Below are positions 33,382 to 45,200 of a stretch of 64,000 bases of DNA, in pieces. How positions within the stretch are numbered: the stretch's first letter is position 1; the number at the start of each line of letters is the position of its first letter. Under the pieces are notes generated by a model. That model searched no databases. It saw only the letters and a program-made list of their open reading frames with translations, and was not told the DNA's origin. The translations under genes were made by a program, and so were the position numbers. Source of the DNA: Yarrowia lipolytica (Eukaryota > Ascomycota > Dipodascomycetes > Dipodascales); contig NC_090775.1 of the NCBI RefSeq assembly GCF_001761485.1, positions 992,001 to 1,056,000 of the forward strand, given 5' to 3'.

Positions 33382-34980
33382 ATGCCCTCTCAACGGTGGA
33401 CTCAAATCAACCAGGGGCCAGATCGCGACTCATTGGAGCTCGCGTCGTTGGCCTCGTCACACTCGGACGGTAACGAGGTCCATTCACCTTCCTCCTCACG
33501 CAACCTGTCCCCCTGGGACTCGCCCATTGGTTCTGATTTTGGAGACGACAGAGAGCCGCTACATGAGCGTACAGAGAGTGGTCACACGGTGGAGTCATTC
33601 CAGCTGCAGCAGAGCACGGATGTCGGCCCGCAACAGGCTCTGGACAAGCAGAAATCGCTCACGTATTTCAACTGTCTGGCGCTGGTGATGGGTTTGCAAG
33701 TCGGATCGGGCATCTTCTCGTCGCCAGGAACAGTTGATCACAATGCCGGGTCAATTGGCTCGGCGATCATCGTTTGGGCGGTCGCCGGAGTGCTCGCCTG
33801 GACTGGAGCCTGCTCATACACCGAACTGGGCTCCACTATCCCTCTGAACGGTTCGTCGCAGGCGTACCTCAACTACGTTTTTGGGTCTCTAGCCGGTTTT
33901 CTGTTTGCGTGGGCAGCTCTTATGGTGCTCAAGCCGGGAAGTGCAGCCATCATTGCTCTCGTGTTTGGTGAATACGTGGTCAAAATGTGTATTGGCACAG
34001 ACACGCCTGCTCCCTTTTGGGCTGTCACTCTGGCAGCTCTGGGCGGACTGGCATTTGTGACCGGCCTCAACTGCTTCAGCACCAAGAGCAGCACCCGGGC
34101 TGGAAACGGCTTTCTGGTTCTCAAACTGGGTCTTCTGCTGCTCATTTTCATTGTCGGAATCGTAGGAGTGGCCAAAAAAGAGACCCGGAGTGCCCAAATC
34201 AGCGAAAACTGGTTCAACGGTGCATCCACGAAACTCGGCAACTACGCCGTTGCTCTGATTGCCGGAGTCTGGGCCTACGACGGATGGGACAATGTCAACT
34301 ACGTGACGTCGGAAATGAAGAACTTTCGAAGAGACCTGCCACGTGTCATCCACACGGCGATGCCAGTGGTCATCTTCTGCTACCTGCTGGTCAACCTGGC
34401 CTACTTCATGGTGCTGGACAAGGAAGAGGTGCGGTCCACCCAAACGGTGGCTGTGCTGCTGGCAGGACGGGTGATGGGACGTGCAGGAGAAATCATCGTC
34501 TCCTTGTTGATTGCGCTATCGTGTCTTGGCGCGCTCAATGCCACAACCTTTACTGCTGGCCGGTTGGCGTATGCATCTGCTCAGGAGGGACACTTACCTA
34601 AACTGTTTTCCCGATTAAGCGCCCGAAACACCCCCATCTACTGCATTTTGATGGAGTGTACCTTGGCGGCTGTCTTCATCTTTTTTGGCGGCTTTGAGTC
34701 GCTGGTCATGTTCTACGGAGTGTCTTCGTATCTCTTCTACTTTGTGACCGTGGCTTCCGTCTTGGTGTTGCGGTTCAGAGAACCCGAGCTTGATAGACCG
34801 TATAAGACATTTCTCACCACGCCAATCATTTTCTGCTCGGTTGCACTGTTTCTTATTTCCTACGGCTTCTTTGAGAAGCCCAGACAAGCTCTCTTGTCGC
34901 TTTTGTTTATTGGTTCAGGAATTCCCGTTTACTTTTTGCGTCATTATGGATACATGGGCGTGAGCGAGCCGAGAGCATGA
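33382..34980 (+). CDS. Amino-acid permease, MUP1/LAT-like (APC superfamily)
   Basis: The 532-aa protein resembles the L-type transporters of fungi such as S. cerevisiae Mup1/Mup3, high- and low-affinity methionine permeases. After a hydrophilic arm of about 90 residues the first helix carries GLQVGSGIFSSPG, the broken-helix substrate motif of the family. Later helices include AVALIAGVWAYDGWDNVNYV, the second hallmark (helix 6 with YDGWDN), and about 12 hydrophobic segments are seen. I start at the ATG at 33382 because the frame upstream has no good start and reads through a C/T-rich leader. The arm holds several serines and acidic residues that could serve phosphorylation and ubiquitin-dependent turnover. 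Methionine or a neutral amino acid is the likely substrate, by family only. Confidence 0.85.
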   Translation: MPSQRWTQINQGPDRDSLELASLASSHSDGNEVHSPSSSRNLSPWDSPIGSDFGDDREPLHERTESGHTVESFQLQQSTDVGPQQALDKQKSLTYFNCLALVMGLQVGSGIFSSPGTVDHNAGSIGSAIIVWAVAGVLAWTGACSYTELGSTIPLNGSSQAYLNYVFGSLAGFLFAWAALMVLKPGSAAIIALVFGEYVVKMCIGTDTPAPFWAVTLAALGGLAFVTGLNCFSTKSSTRAGNGFLVLKLGLLLLIFIVGIVGVAKKETRSAQISENWFNGASTKLGNYAVALIAGVWAYDGWDNVNYVTSEMKNFRRDLPRVIHTAMPVVIFCYLLVNLAYFMVLDKEEVRSTQTVAVLLAGRVMGRAGEIIVSLLIALSCLGALNATTFTAGRLAYASAQEGHLPKLFSRLSARNTPIYCILMECTLAAVFIFFGGFESLVMFYGVSSYLFYFVTVASVLVLRFREPELDRPYKTFLTTPIIFCSVALFLISYGFFEKPRQALLSLLFIGSGIPVYFLRHYGYMGVSEPRA

Positions 34981-35015
34981 ACATGAGCGTGAGCGAGCCA
35001 AGAGCACGGGCAAGA
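34958..35015 (+). repeat. 29-bp tandem duplication across the permease stop codon
   Basis: A GCGTGAGCGAGCC-headed unit at 34958 recurs at 34987, 29 bases on, with a few mismatches. The first copy encodes the last residues (VSEPRA) and the stop; the second lies in the 3'UTR. Confidence 0.7.
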
Positions 35016-37656
35016 GCATGGGCATACGTTCATATTCCAGCGAGCGTAGCGAACATTAATTAGTTAAACGGCTAGGAACTTCGCAGCTCAGGTCGTACAA
35101 CACACAACAGCCACTTACGGAGCAAAACACTCTCTATTGACTCTCTCTGTTCCATTAGAAGAACGTGGGTGGGACAATCGCCACCTTTCTGCCAACTACA
35201 ATGCCCTACAATGCCCCTTCTGCATATAACAATCCTAACCTGTCCTAATCTGTCTGTCACCGCTGGCATCCACTAATTTGTTTCACGTGTCTGGATAACT
35301 CAGGCCGCCAAGATATTGCTTCCAGAAGCGTCCCTGGCCCAAGCCCTGCTGATCTAGCCTTCGATATTACTCTTGGCGGTCTACAAGTAGTCCCTGTACT
35401 GTACGGCATGTACGTGTAGCCACAAGGTAGAGTGTAGTATGATTCATGTGGTAGTCATGATTGGTAAGATGAGGTATTTTCAATTGGAGACGATGGAGAC
35501 AGGAAAAGACCGTGGTGATTGGTTCAATAGACATTTTGGGCAGTGTATCACGCTCGGAATCGTCGTGGTTTACCGCCCAGCCCTAACTATGTGTGTTGGT
35601 AGTCTCCTCTATGAACACAGCCTAATTTTTATCATGGGCTCAAAAAAACAGCCTAACCTTTATCGGTCTTAGTTATTGTACTCGTATAGATAAGTGGTGA
35701 CATATTGATAATGGAGGTGGTTGGTGGCGGTAGCTTAGATGTGTTTATCTGATCGTCGCGCTATACCTGTATTGCTCTAGGTCTGTACTTGTGCGTGTAG
35801 TCATAGCCTGTCTCACTGTCGCTTCCATCTCAACTTATAATATGCACCCAAATCATAACCTGATGTCTTCCACTCTCACACACATGCTGGGACACAACAA
35901 ACGACCGACTGTAACCGCTCCAAAGGTGCCTTCGGGCTCGCGATCTGTTTCATCTGACGCAGAGAATCGCCCGGACAAACCATCCTTGGGGAAAAACCCA
36001 CACAAGACAGAAAAAGAAACTTGTGGTGAAGTGTTCGCTACAAGAACCAACACCGATACTCAGATGAGCCAGGCCAAGCAATAAGACCAAAGTCGAAGGG
36101 GCGGTGCAAGGCTGTGTGACCCCCAGATACTCCCCCATGGCCTCCACAGAGTATCAATACTGTACTCTTCTACTTGCACTAGCGACTATCAAACCATCGA
36201 TTTATTAATATATATGCCTTGTCTGTAGTTCTTCATCGTCATCTTATGGTGATGTCCTCTGCACACGCACGGTCTACACCTCCCGTTTCAGGTGTCTCTA
36301 TTGTTACCTGTTTAGGCGTCTGGGTTGTGTCTCGGTCGCTTTGTGAGACACGGTCTTGAGACACTGCTTTTACACTGCAACTGTCACCGCAACTCCTGCA
36401 ACGGCAAAACTGCCTTTCTTACTTAGCTGTAGGCAGGGTGCGGAAGCAGCCTCCGAGATTGAAACAATAATAAACAGACGAGATGAAGACGAGCAAAAAC
36501 AGGTGATTCTCCGGCGCTATACGGCTCGTAACGCACGGTAATGTGCTCAAAACGGCTCAGGGGAAAATGACTCAGCAGCTCTTCTGTATACAATGCAGTT
36601 TTCATTGCAGTTTTTCACTGCTCAAAATCTTCTCAACCCCTATAACTCCATCTCTGACAGGGTCTATGAGCTAATATGTGACCGGATGTGGACGCTTTGG
36701 GTCGATAGAGAGCTGCTGAAACGGCCAGGATTCGGTCTATGCTTCTGGTTGGAGAACTGACTATCATTTTATTACACCTATCCCCGATTGTTCGACCTAT
36801 ACAAGTTTTCCCAGTGCTTGCACTCGCAGTGTTTTAGCGTGGTTTGAAACCACCTACAGACCATGCCGGTTAGATGGAAAAAGCAAGTTCAAGTCACATC
36901 AAACGGCCGGTACAAGAATACAAACAAGCACAAGGCTACACCTGGTCAGCGTCATTCAACCTTGTGACTTCCCGCACAATACCCGATCTTGTTGCATACA
37001 GTAATTGCTCTACAGCAGGGGTGGTGTGGAAGCCCGGTTGACCAGCAGGGCCTATAGGTCATAGCTCTGTGGTCACCACTGCATCCTTCTGGAAGCCGCT
37101 ATTAATAAACCAAGACAAAAACAATCAGAGACAGATCCCGACAGCCCTTTGCACGCCCTACATACGATCCCACGCTCGCCATCGCTTCGTATGTATTACG
37201 GGTCATCCCATGCACTCCTAAAAAAGCCAGTTAGACCTTAACATGAAACGCACGCGTGTTCGAGGAATGTGCGATCTCGCGTGGTGGTGAGCGGCTGAGG
37301 AGGTTGGTGATGTCTACTGATGGTCTCCGATCTTTGTTACCCATCGGGTTTTGACCCCCCACCGTTGTCATAAAATCGAGACTATTACTCAACCTGACAA
37401 ATGGGCTATGTCGCTTGGCTATGTTACCTTGGCATACCAAGAACCACTACAACTTCTACATGTGCAAACTCTACTGGAGCTGGTACCCGCGTAGCCAGGG
37501 CTTCCAGACATGGCGGAAAGGCCGTGTAGGGCGCTCACACAAAGAAAAGGAAAAAAAGAGCAGAAAGAAAAACGGTTCGGAGCCTGCGTCGTATCTAGTA
37601 TAAGATGAATGACAGCCGCCGGGGTCCATGAGTTGGAACCAACAGACTACCGACAC
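34981..37656. other. Long intergenic region, no convincing gene
   Basis: About 2.7 kb. The plus-strand open frame at 35791-36084 contains an ATG at 35842 that would give an 80-aa polar protein, but no family is recognised and I do not call it. No tRNA, LTR or large repeat was recognised. Confidence 0.45.
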
Positions 37657-40026
37657 ATGCTCATCTTCCTGCTGCTACTGACGACCGCCTGGGCCCGTCC
37701 TCTGCTCACAGACAGAGGCTACCGCTGGCAAGAAGCCTGCACGGAGGCCCTGGCATACGTGCCCTTTGAGTCCTCCAATCCCAGAGACATTTCCATTCTG
37801 GGAACCCGATGCCACTACCAGCCTGCTCTGGGCTCGGTACTGCTCTGTGTACACAGAAACACCATCCCGGAGGAGCTGGACTGGTCGTACCGGTCGCTCA
37901 TTGAGAACTGCGAAGATAAGGGTTATTTTCTGACTCAAACCGATCTCTTCTACGCCTGGATGAACGCCTCCGAGTTCGAGGACACGGCCTATGAACTGCC
38001 CACTGGCCCCACTAGCGGTCCTCTTGTTCACAGACCAGTCTCCGTTCCCAATGACACCTTCGCTACCTACTATCATGTCATTGATGAGGCCATTTACTAC
38101 ACCAACTTTGCAAGTTACTACTCGTACGGACTGGGGTTCTTCTGGGCAGTCGTCTTCTTCTTTGGAGTCGTTTCCAACTTCATTGCCAAAAACGCCCACA
38201 ATGTCACTGCTCGGTTTTTTGCTGGCAAGAAAACCAACATGGTGCGTCGACACTTTTTCATGTCGGCTCTGGGATCTCTCAAACACAATGTCCCGCTGTC
38301 TATCCGACGCATGGGCATCATGGCCGTCCCCACTCGAGCCCAGTTTGTTGTCACATTCATCTACGTCTTTGCTGAGATCCTCTACATCTTCATTGGGCTC
38401 GCCATTGCTCCCCGAGGTCTTCCTCTCAAAGATTTACAGGCCAACTGGGTCAAAAGCATTGCCAATCGCTCGGGAGGCATGGCTGTGACCCAGGTGCCGT
38501 GGATTTTCCTCTTTGCCGGTCGTAATAACATCCTTATGTGGATGACTGGATGGGGCTTTGACACCTTCAACGTGTTTCACCGGTGGATTGCGCGAATGTG
38601 TGTGCTACACTCACTCATTCACACCATTGCTTATGCTATGAGCGCCCATAAGTACAATTTCCTAGAGGCTGGTCTGCATCTGCCGTACTTCAAGTGGGGC
38701 ATAGCAGCTACTGTCTGCTGCGTGGCTCTTTGTGTCCAGGCCTTTTACTACTTTCGACATTGGAAGTACGAGGTCTTCCTGGCTCTGCACATTGTCCTGG
38801 CGCTCTTCTTCCTTATTGGCGTCTGGATTCATATCGACATGTTCCACTGGTGCGAATACGTCTACGCCGCTGGAGCCGTGTGGGTCTTCGACCGGTTCAT
38901 GCGCCTGTTTCGAATCTGGTGGTCAGGTGTCTGCGTTGTTGGCGACTTTCAGATTGCTGATGAGAAGCAGAAGATTATGCGAATCACCATCGACTACTCG
39001 CGCATGTGGGAGGTCTATCCAGGAGCTCACCTCTATCTCTACGTGCTCAACTCCAAGCGCGTGTGGGAAAACCACCCCTTCACTGTCTATCAGTCTCCTC
39101 AAGCTACTAGAGACGGACGACTTAGTCTCATGGTGCGGGCCAAGGAAGGCAAGACTAAGGAACTTTACAACTCCATTCTCGACAGCAAAATGAACACCGT
39201 CCAGTACAACTGTCTGGTGGAAGGCCCCTACGGCAACTCGCATCCTGTTCACAAGTACGACACCTGCATCATCATGGCAGGTGGAATCGGAGTTACTGCT
39301 GCCTACGCCTACGCCGTTTCCTGCCTCAACCAAGAACGAGTTATGGGTCGTCAAAAGATTGTTTTCGTTTGGGTTCTTCCTACTGACGAAGCCCTCCAGT
39401 GGTTCAAACCTGAGCTCGACTTCTTGCAGCAGTTTGGCAACGTTGAGGTCCAGCTGTACTTCACATCCAAGAAGTACCGAGTGGAAAATGAGATGGAGAA
39501 GATGGTATTCGACACTCCTGAAAAGAATGTAGGCTCTCCACCTCCGGTGCCCAAGAAGGACAGTGTCTTTGTCAACATCATGCCTGTGTCTCCCTTTGAG
39601 CGAGAACTTATCCCCCCTCGAAATAGCAGTCTGCCCAAACATCCCAAGCTGATGCGATCGTCTTCTCGATCAAATACCAGTCCAGCTGCCTTTGGACAAG
39701 ACCAACATTTCCGAACTGGCTCTTCAGATACCCTACTTAACCCCGCAAAAGGCTACTTTGACTCACTTCCCGATAGAAAATCGACCATTCTTGACTACTA
39801 CACTGAGGAGTCGAGCCCCAGAGTCCGGACTATGGACACCATTTACGGACGACGACCCGACATGAACGCTCTACTCAGCAAACACTTTGAAGAGTGTCGA
39901 GGGACCTGTTCCGTCACCATCTGCGCTGCTCCTGCCATGAACGACGACGTCAGAAACGCAGTCACTAACAACATGGACAAGTGCAAGGGCCGAGTTGATT
40001 ACTTTGAGGAGTCTTTTAGTTGGTGA
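37657..40026 (+). CDS. Ferric/cupric reductase, FRE family flavocytochrome
   Basis: This plasma-membrane enzyme passes electrons from NADPH through FAD and two hemes to extracellular ferric iron or copper, for metal uptake. The preferred start at 37657 gives 789 aa and a signal peptide (MLIFLLLLTTAWA). An upstream in-frame ATG at 37609 would add 16 residues. After an extracellular cysteine-containing region come the ferric reductase helices, with all four heme histidines in the canonical 14-residue spacing: His308/His322 and His378/His392. Then follow the FAD-binding site (ENHPFTVYQ), the NADPH site (EGPYGNSHPV and MAGGIGVTAAY) and the C-terminal CAAPAMNDDVR. A loop of about 130 residues rich in serine is inserted in the NADPH domain. 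Fre1/Fre2-type function is likely; the metal specificity is open. Confidence 0.93.
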   Translation: MLIFLLLLTTAWARPLLTDRGYRWQEACTEALAYVPFESSNPRDISILGTRCHYQPALGSVLLCVHRNTIPEELDWSYRSLIENCEDKGYFLTQTDLFYAWMNASEFEDTAYELPTGPTSGPLVHRPVSVPNDTFATYYHVIDEAIYYTNFASYYSYGLGFFWAVVFFFGVVSNFIAKNAHNVTARFFAGKKTNMVRRHFFMSALGSLKHNVPLSIRRMGIMAVPTRAQFVVTFIYVFAEILYIFIGLAIAPRGLPLKDLQANWVKSIANRSGGMAVTQVPWIFLFAGRNNILMWMTGWGFDTFNVFHRWIARMCVLHSLIHTIAYAMSAHKYNFLEAGLHLPYFKWGIAATVCCVALCVQAFYYFRHWKYEVFLALHIVLALFFLIGVWIHIDMFHWCEYVYAAGAVWVFDRFMRLFRIWWSGVCVVGDFQIADEKQKIMRITIDYSRMWEVYPGAHLYLYVLNSKRVWENHPFTVYQSPQATRDGRLSLMVRAKEGKTKELYNSILDSKMNTVQYNCLVEGPYGNSHPVHKYDTCIIMAGGIGVTAAYAYAVSCLNQERVMGRQKIVFVWVLPTDEALQWFKPELDFLQQFGNVEVQLYFTSKKYRVENEMEKMVFDTPEKNVGSPPPVPKKDSVFVNIMPVSPFERELIPPRNSSLPKHPKLMRSSSRSNTSPAAFGQDQHFRTGSSDTLLNPAKGYFDSLPDRKSTILDYYTEESSPRVRTMDTIYGRRPDMNALLSKHFEECRGTCSVTICAAPAMNDDVRNAVTNNMDKCKGRVDYFEESFSW

Positions 40027-40536
40027 ACAACTGACTGTTATTTATAAATGCATATACACTAATAATACTATACGATAAAGATATACAAGTAAAAGACAAG
40101 CTGTCGTGTGGTTGGAGATGATGGGCTACAACCGCCTTAGAAGGATATAACCGCTTCAGAAAGATACATTGACTACAACTATGGCATTGTATGCCTCTTT
40201 TTCTTATTTTCTTATAGCACAACTTGATCTTGGTCCTCCTATTGCTTGGAAAAATAAATTACGTAATGTGTTTCTGCCTTGATGAAAAACCACGTGATAA
40301 AAATGAAAATGACCTCATTAGATAAGTTCTGATCTGGTCGTTCTTTTGGTGTTGGTTTTGATATAAGAGTCTATATATAAAACCTGGGTTATACAACAGG
40401 TACGTACAACAGAGAAACACCGCAGGTGCCTACTCTTGGAACAGCTCATGTGTCCCTCGTCAATCAAATGTATCACATTAGTCTATTAAATTGCTTGTCG
40501 ATTATCCCGACATTATTTTGGGTATGGTAGTTCTCT
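40027..40536. other. Convergent 3' region of the ferric reductase and the DHA1 antiporter
   Basis: The two genes converge here. No gene is seen. The sequence is AT-rich, as expected for 3'UTRs and polyadenylation signals. Confidence 0.5.
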
Positions 40537-42237
40537 CTAGGACAAGTCAAAGGCGTACTTGGAGGATCGTCGGATTCGCTGGCCGTAGATGTAGAAAAGG
40601 AATGGAACAGGGGCCAGAGCACAGGCCACGAGACCAATTAGCAGACCGGCCCAGTTGACGTGCATGGCATGGAACATGTATCCAGCGAAGAGAGGGAAGA
40701 CTCCTGCGAAGATGGATCGCATGAAGGTGTTGGCGGCCAGAGCAGAGGCAGCAACAATGAGGTAGGAATCAACAATGTAGTTTAGGGCAGCCACGAAAAT
40801 GGACATGAGACCGTAGCCAGAAAAGAGACCGGAGACGGTGGGGACGGCCCAGTGGACGTGTTCGTGATAGTTTCCGCTCCAGGTGAACCAGAAGATTCCA
40901 ATAGGGAAGGTGATAGCTCCAGACATCATGAAGATGAGACGGGCCTCAGGCACGGGCTTGCCGTTGTTTCGTTCCACGGCAGCAATGTATCGGGGCTCGA
41001 AGATGAAGCAACCGAACAGGCACGAGAAGATGAAGCCGACCAGGACTCCCAGGTAGGGCAGCTCGCCAATGGTGGGGGACATCTTGTAGCCCTCGATGAA
41101 GACAATGGGGTAGGCCTCCAGGAAGAGGTAGAGAATACCGTAGATGAAGGAGGTGTAGATGGTGATGAGCAGCAGGATGGGCTCGGTGAAGAGCATCTTG
41201 ATGGGCCGCACCAGGTTCTGAGAGATGATGGCGTGTAGGTCGAGCTCGACAACCTCCTGGGAAGCGTAGATGCCCCAGTTTCCGGTTCGCTCTCGCAGCT
41301 CCTTGGCTCGCTGTGTCAGCAGCATTGGGTGGTATGACTCCTTGTAAAAGGCAACTGCTAGAATGGCGCCCAGAGCGGCCATGATTCCGGTGATGTACAT
41401 GGTCCATCTCCATCCGAGGTAGGACTCGGAAATGAAACCTCCAACCACAGGAGCGATAATAGGGCCAATAAAGACGACAGAGGCAAACATGAGCACAGCG
41501 ATACCTCGCTGCTTGTTGTTGTAGATATCAGCAAAGGCAGCAGCCACCACGACCAAGGGAGCGGAACCGGTACAAGATGCAAAGAATCGGCACAGCATGA
41601 TTGTCTGGAGGTCTTTGGCGGCAGCCACTCCGAAGGTGAAGCACATGATCATGAAGGCGGAAATGCAAATGGGCAGCTTTCGACCAAACAGCTCGGACAG
41701 GGGAGCCCACACAACGGGGCCTGTCGCGAAACCAAAAACATAGAGTGAGATACCCAGAGTGGTGACTTCCTGGATGACGCCATACTGTTTGGCAATGTGA
41801 GGGGATGCGGGCGCAAACACGGCCGAGCCCCAGGTGACGACGAAAGTCGAAAAGCCCAACACGCACGAGATCATCAGCTTTTGTCGAAGAGGCCAGTTAA
41901 ATGGATGCAGAGGGTCATTGGGACCATCGAAGCCCACCAGGTAGGCATCTCGAGAAGGCAGCAGCGGTGGGTACTCCTTACCGTTGCCCATTGGTGGCAG
42001 AGGAGCGTTTGTTTCTCTGTGTCTAGGATGTGAGAGGATCTGGGAGAGGGCCTCTTCCTGTGACATGCCTGAGCCTCGAGTATCAACGGGACCCAGACTT
42101 GCAACGGCATCGTGCTCGTCTCGCTGTAGCACCTCAGGCTCAGCTGCTTGCTTCTGTTCGTCGCCAGAGTCGTTCATAATATCGTTTGCTTCAGACTGGC
42201 CCGAGGACTCGTCGTAGTGTTGTTTTTCGAGATCCAT
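40537..42237 (-). CDS. DHA1-type drug/polyamine:H+ antiporter (12-helix MFS)
   Basis: The 566-aa protein belongs to the fungal DHA1 family (Tpo1-4, Flu1, Caf5-like), exporters of polyamines, azoles and other compounds. An acidic N-terminal arm of about 115 residues leads to the diagnostic GFDGPNDPLHPFNWP segment just before helix 1. Other markers are YVFGFATGPVVWAPLSELFG with the following GRK (motif A) and the stretch SAPLVVVAAAFADIY. Twelve hydrophobic segments are visible. The arm contains QEEALSQILSHPRHR, as in Tpo-like proteins. The gene is convergent with the ferric reductase and stands before a 4.3-kb gap. The substrate is unknown. Confidence 0.88.
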   Translation of the reverse strand: MDLEKQHYDESSGQSEANDIMNDSGDEQKQAAEPEVLQRDEHDAVASLGPVDTRGSGMSQEEALSQILSHPRHRETNAPLPPMGNGKEYPPLLPSRDAYLVGFDGPNDPLHPFNWPLRQKLMISCVLGFSTFVVTWGSAVFAPASPHIAKQYGVIQEVTTLGISLYVFGFATGPVVWAPLSELFGRKLPICISAFMIMCFTFGVAAAKDLQTIMLCRFFASCTGSAPLVVVAAAFADIYNNKQRGIAVLMFASVVFIGPIIAPVVGGFISESYLGWRWTMYITGIMAALGAILAVAFYKESYHPMLLTQRAKELRERTGNWGIYASQEVVELDLHAIISQNLVRPIKMLFTEPILLLITIYTSFIYGILYLFLEAYPIVFIEGYKMSPTIGELPYLGVLVGFIFSCLFGCFIFEPRYIAAVERNNGKPVPEARLIFMMSGAITFPIGIFWFTWSGNYHEHVHWAVPTVSGLFSGYGLMSIFVAALNYIVDSYLIVAASALAANTFMRSIFAGVFPLFAGYMFHAMHVNWAGLLIGLVACALAPVPFLFYIYGQRIRRSSKYAFDLS

Positions 42238-45200
42238 AAGTCGTTGAAGTGTTCAGGGAGGATATCGGACGCGGTCGACGGTATATACTGGTTGATCTGA
42301 TATTCTCTTTCTACAAAATGGTATAATCGGGGGCTGAACCGCTTTTTATAAACCACGAGAGTTTGGACAAAGTTATGCGTTTGGAGACATGTCGAGACTA
42401 TTCAGGAGAAGCTGGGGAGAGATAGAATGCTGGAAAGAGCCCCAGAGGGATACTTGAGCATGCTACTTGTGATTTCCGGCTTAAAATCGTGTTTTATTGT
42501 CCACAAACCGTCGCTCGGGGTCAATGTTCACATGCCATCCCAATCATCACAGAGCCGCCTTTTGTGGGCTTTGGTGTCGAATCCTAACCTAATGGTCCTT
42601 ATCACCACTCGGCGTCGGAAATTAGTGAACGCCGACATAGTATAACCGACTGCCGGGCGCGCAGAATCGATCTAACCAGCTTCTATCTTGATACGACGTT
42701 GATGGGGATGGTTCTGGTTTCCCTGGTTGTTGCCCTTTGATCTCCAGCAACACCAGCAAGCAACCTATATCTCGCTTCTATACTCACTCCTGTGTCTGTA
42801 CAGTGTCTCTTTTAGTTTCACGGCTTAAGCATCTGATCAGGTTTTCAGCCGTGAGGATATGCACTTTATCACCCGTTTGGTTTACGTTGCCGGGTGGGGC
42901 GAGGTTGCGCAACGTTACTCTGGCCTCTTTGGAGCTCCTGGAGGCGCAACAAGTCCCCATCCGGGGGATCCATGTCTTTGCCATCGCCCCCAAGCCAACC
43001 CCATATTTCGGATTTAGTCTCTGGGCTCCGGGAAATGAATCAGCATCTGAGCTTGTTTTTTTTTTGCAAATCTAATGCTAGACACAGGGGCACGAGCGGC
43101 AACTGTGTGAAAACGAAAAAGACAGCTGAAACGCTACCGGTAAGTTTGAGGGGGCTCTCAACTTCGGACACAGCTCATATAGCCGTAGTCACGGTTAGCC
43201 GCATTCGGTCTTAATAGCGTTAACTGCACGGGTACCTATCCTACCATGACGTCGTATAATTGGTAGCATGCTACGAAGGCCGCTGCCTGGTATGGTTTGG
43301 GGGGGAGACTACATCGGGTCGGAGATGGATGGGGACTTCCGATCCTGGCGAACAGGGAGAGACACGAGCATCATCGCCACATTGTCTGAAAACGTCACGC
43401 CAAGCATCAGATAACCGGGCCACAACCAACGTCCATGCAGGGAGCAGAAGGACGTGTCTCTAGAAGCAGGCGTCGTACATACGTCATAAGACCGTCGTTT
43501 GTATGTGCTAAGTCTCGTCACACTAGCCACCGCTAAAATCATGGGCAGCCTCGGTAGTTACAGTCTCGGTACGGATCCACGGTGTGGACTGTGTGCTTCC
43601 GCTCTGCTCACCCACCCTATCTGCCTTCTAGGTTGCTGAAATTTTATTGGCATCCTCTACCGTTTGGTTGCGTGGGTGAAGGATCCGCAAAGTTTAAGAA
43701 AACGCAATCCTACAAGAGAAGATAATAGCCAGCCAGGTACAGGCACAACTACTGTACGAGTGCACAGAAGCGCGGGCGGTTGGCGACCGAGTCGGACTTA
43801 TGCACCCCTGCATTCATTCTAGAATACTACCTAGTATGACTAAGCCAAGTGTCTGGTGTAACTATGGATCTTGCCCACCAACCTGCTCGTTAAATCTTCT
43901 CACGCCATCGTATCCATTCACTCTATTCCATCCCTGCTATTTACTCGCTACCCAAAATGTGTACCTAAGTGACTTGGGGAAAGCCTAACGCAAAAGTCGG
44001 TTGTTGGACATGCGTCCCCTCAAACCTTGCTGCAACCCTATTTGCCCCAACGGAAGCCACCCAAAATGTGGTTAAAGAGGCCCATCTGCTGTTGTCGGAG
44101 ACGTTTGGGAGGGACCAAGAGACGGTGCGATTTCGGGTAAGAAAAAAAAAGAAAAAATTGGGCCACAATTTCAGCAGTAAATGCGAGATATAAGACAGCA
44201 ACCAAATATAATAGCTGGTCAGCTGCATCTCCTCCTGCCAAGAAATCCCGCATTTGTAGAATGACGTCTTCTGACATTGCACTGCACCATTTCATTTCGT
44301 TATTCTCGCCCCGTGGGGTGCAGCGGCGGTGTCGGCTTTTACTTCAGAAGCCGTGCTTTTTTCACAATCACGAGCGCTCGCAGAGATGACATCTGAGACA
44401 GGCTACGAGTACCCAAACTAGTCAAGAGGGAGACGATATTTGAGGAGGTTTTCCATGCAGCTGGAGAACACTCTTCCTAAGGGGTCGAAAGGGACCATCG
44501 CTAAGGCGGTGGTTCCCATTTAGTACACACACATCCTTCGGCTATCAATCCCGTCTCAAACGAGAGAAGCATGTTTAGGTTACTCGGTAACAGCCACCAC
44601 AATACTGTGTCAACTTTGAGGGGTCCACAATTGTTTGAGAAATACTCCACTGGTCTCTCGTTAGTGGTGGCAATATGCAATGATAACAGTGACGTCGCGT
44701 CTAGGAGCTCTGTCAAACCTCCGCTTCTCCAGCTCATCTGTATCCCCACAAAATCGTGAACCCCCCAGTAGGAAGTGCTATTGGGTAGCATTTCACTGTC
44801 CGGGCAGTCAAGAGGCCGATAGTGTTAATTGATCTACTCTCAACATCCCTTCGCCCGGTGACACTATGTGCCACTACAAGTAGTCCAACAGTCGGATTGT
44901 CTGTGGGTGCACAGTGTTCCAATTGACTATCCACAGTACTTAGACCGGACTCCATGCTCAAAGTCCTTCCGCTCTGACACGCTTCTACCACTTTCAAAAA
45001 GTTACCGAGTCAACACCGGACCCAAGGCTTGGTAATCCATACAGTCCAGGGTCTTTTCGCCTCTCCGGAAACGGACCGAATTAAACGCCGACTTCTGATC
45101 CACATTCCAGGTGCTAAATGTGTGTATACAAAGTGGCATTCCATTGTGCTAAAATAGCTCCGGTATCCGGAATCTAAGTAGCGAGCGAGCTGATCTACAG

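Noticed and set aside
35842-36084. Possible 80-aa polar protein
   Set aside because: Low-complexity polar sequence with no domain; likely chance.
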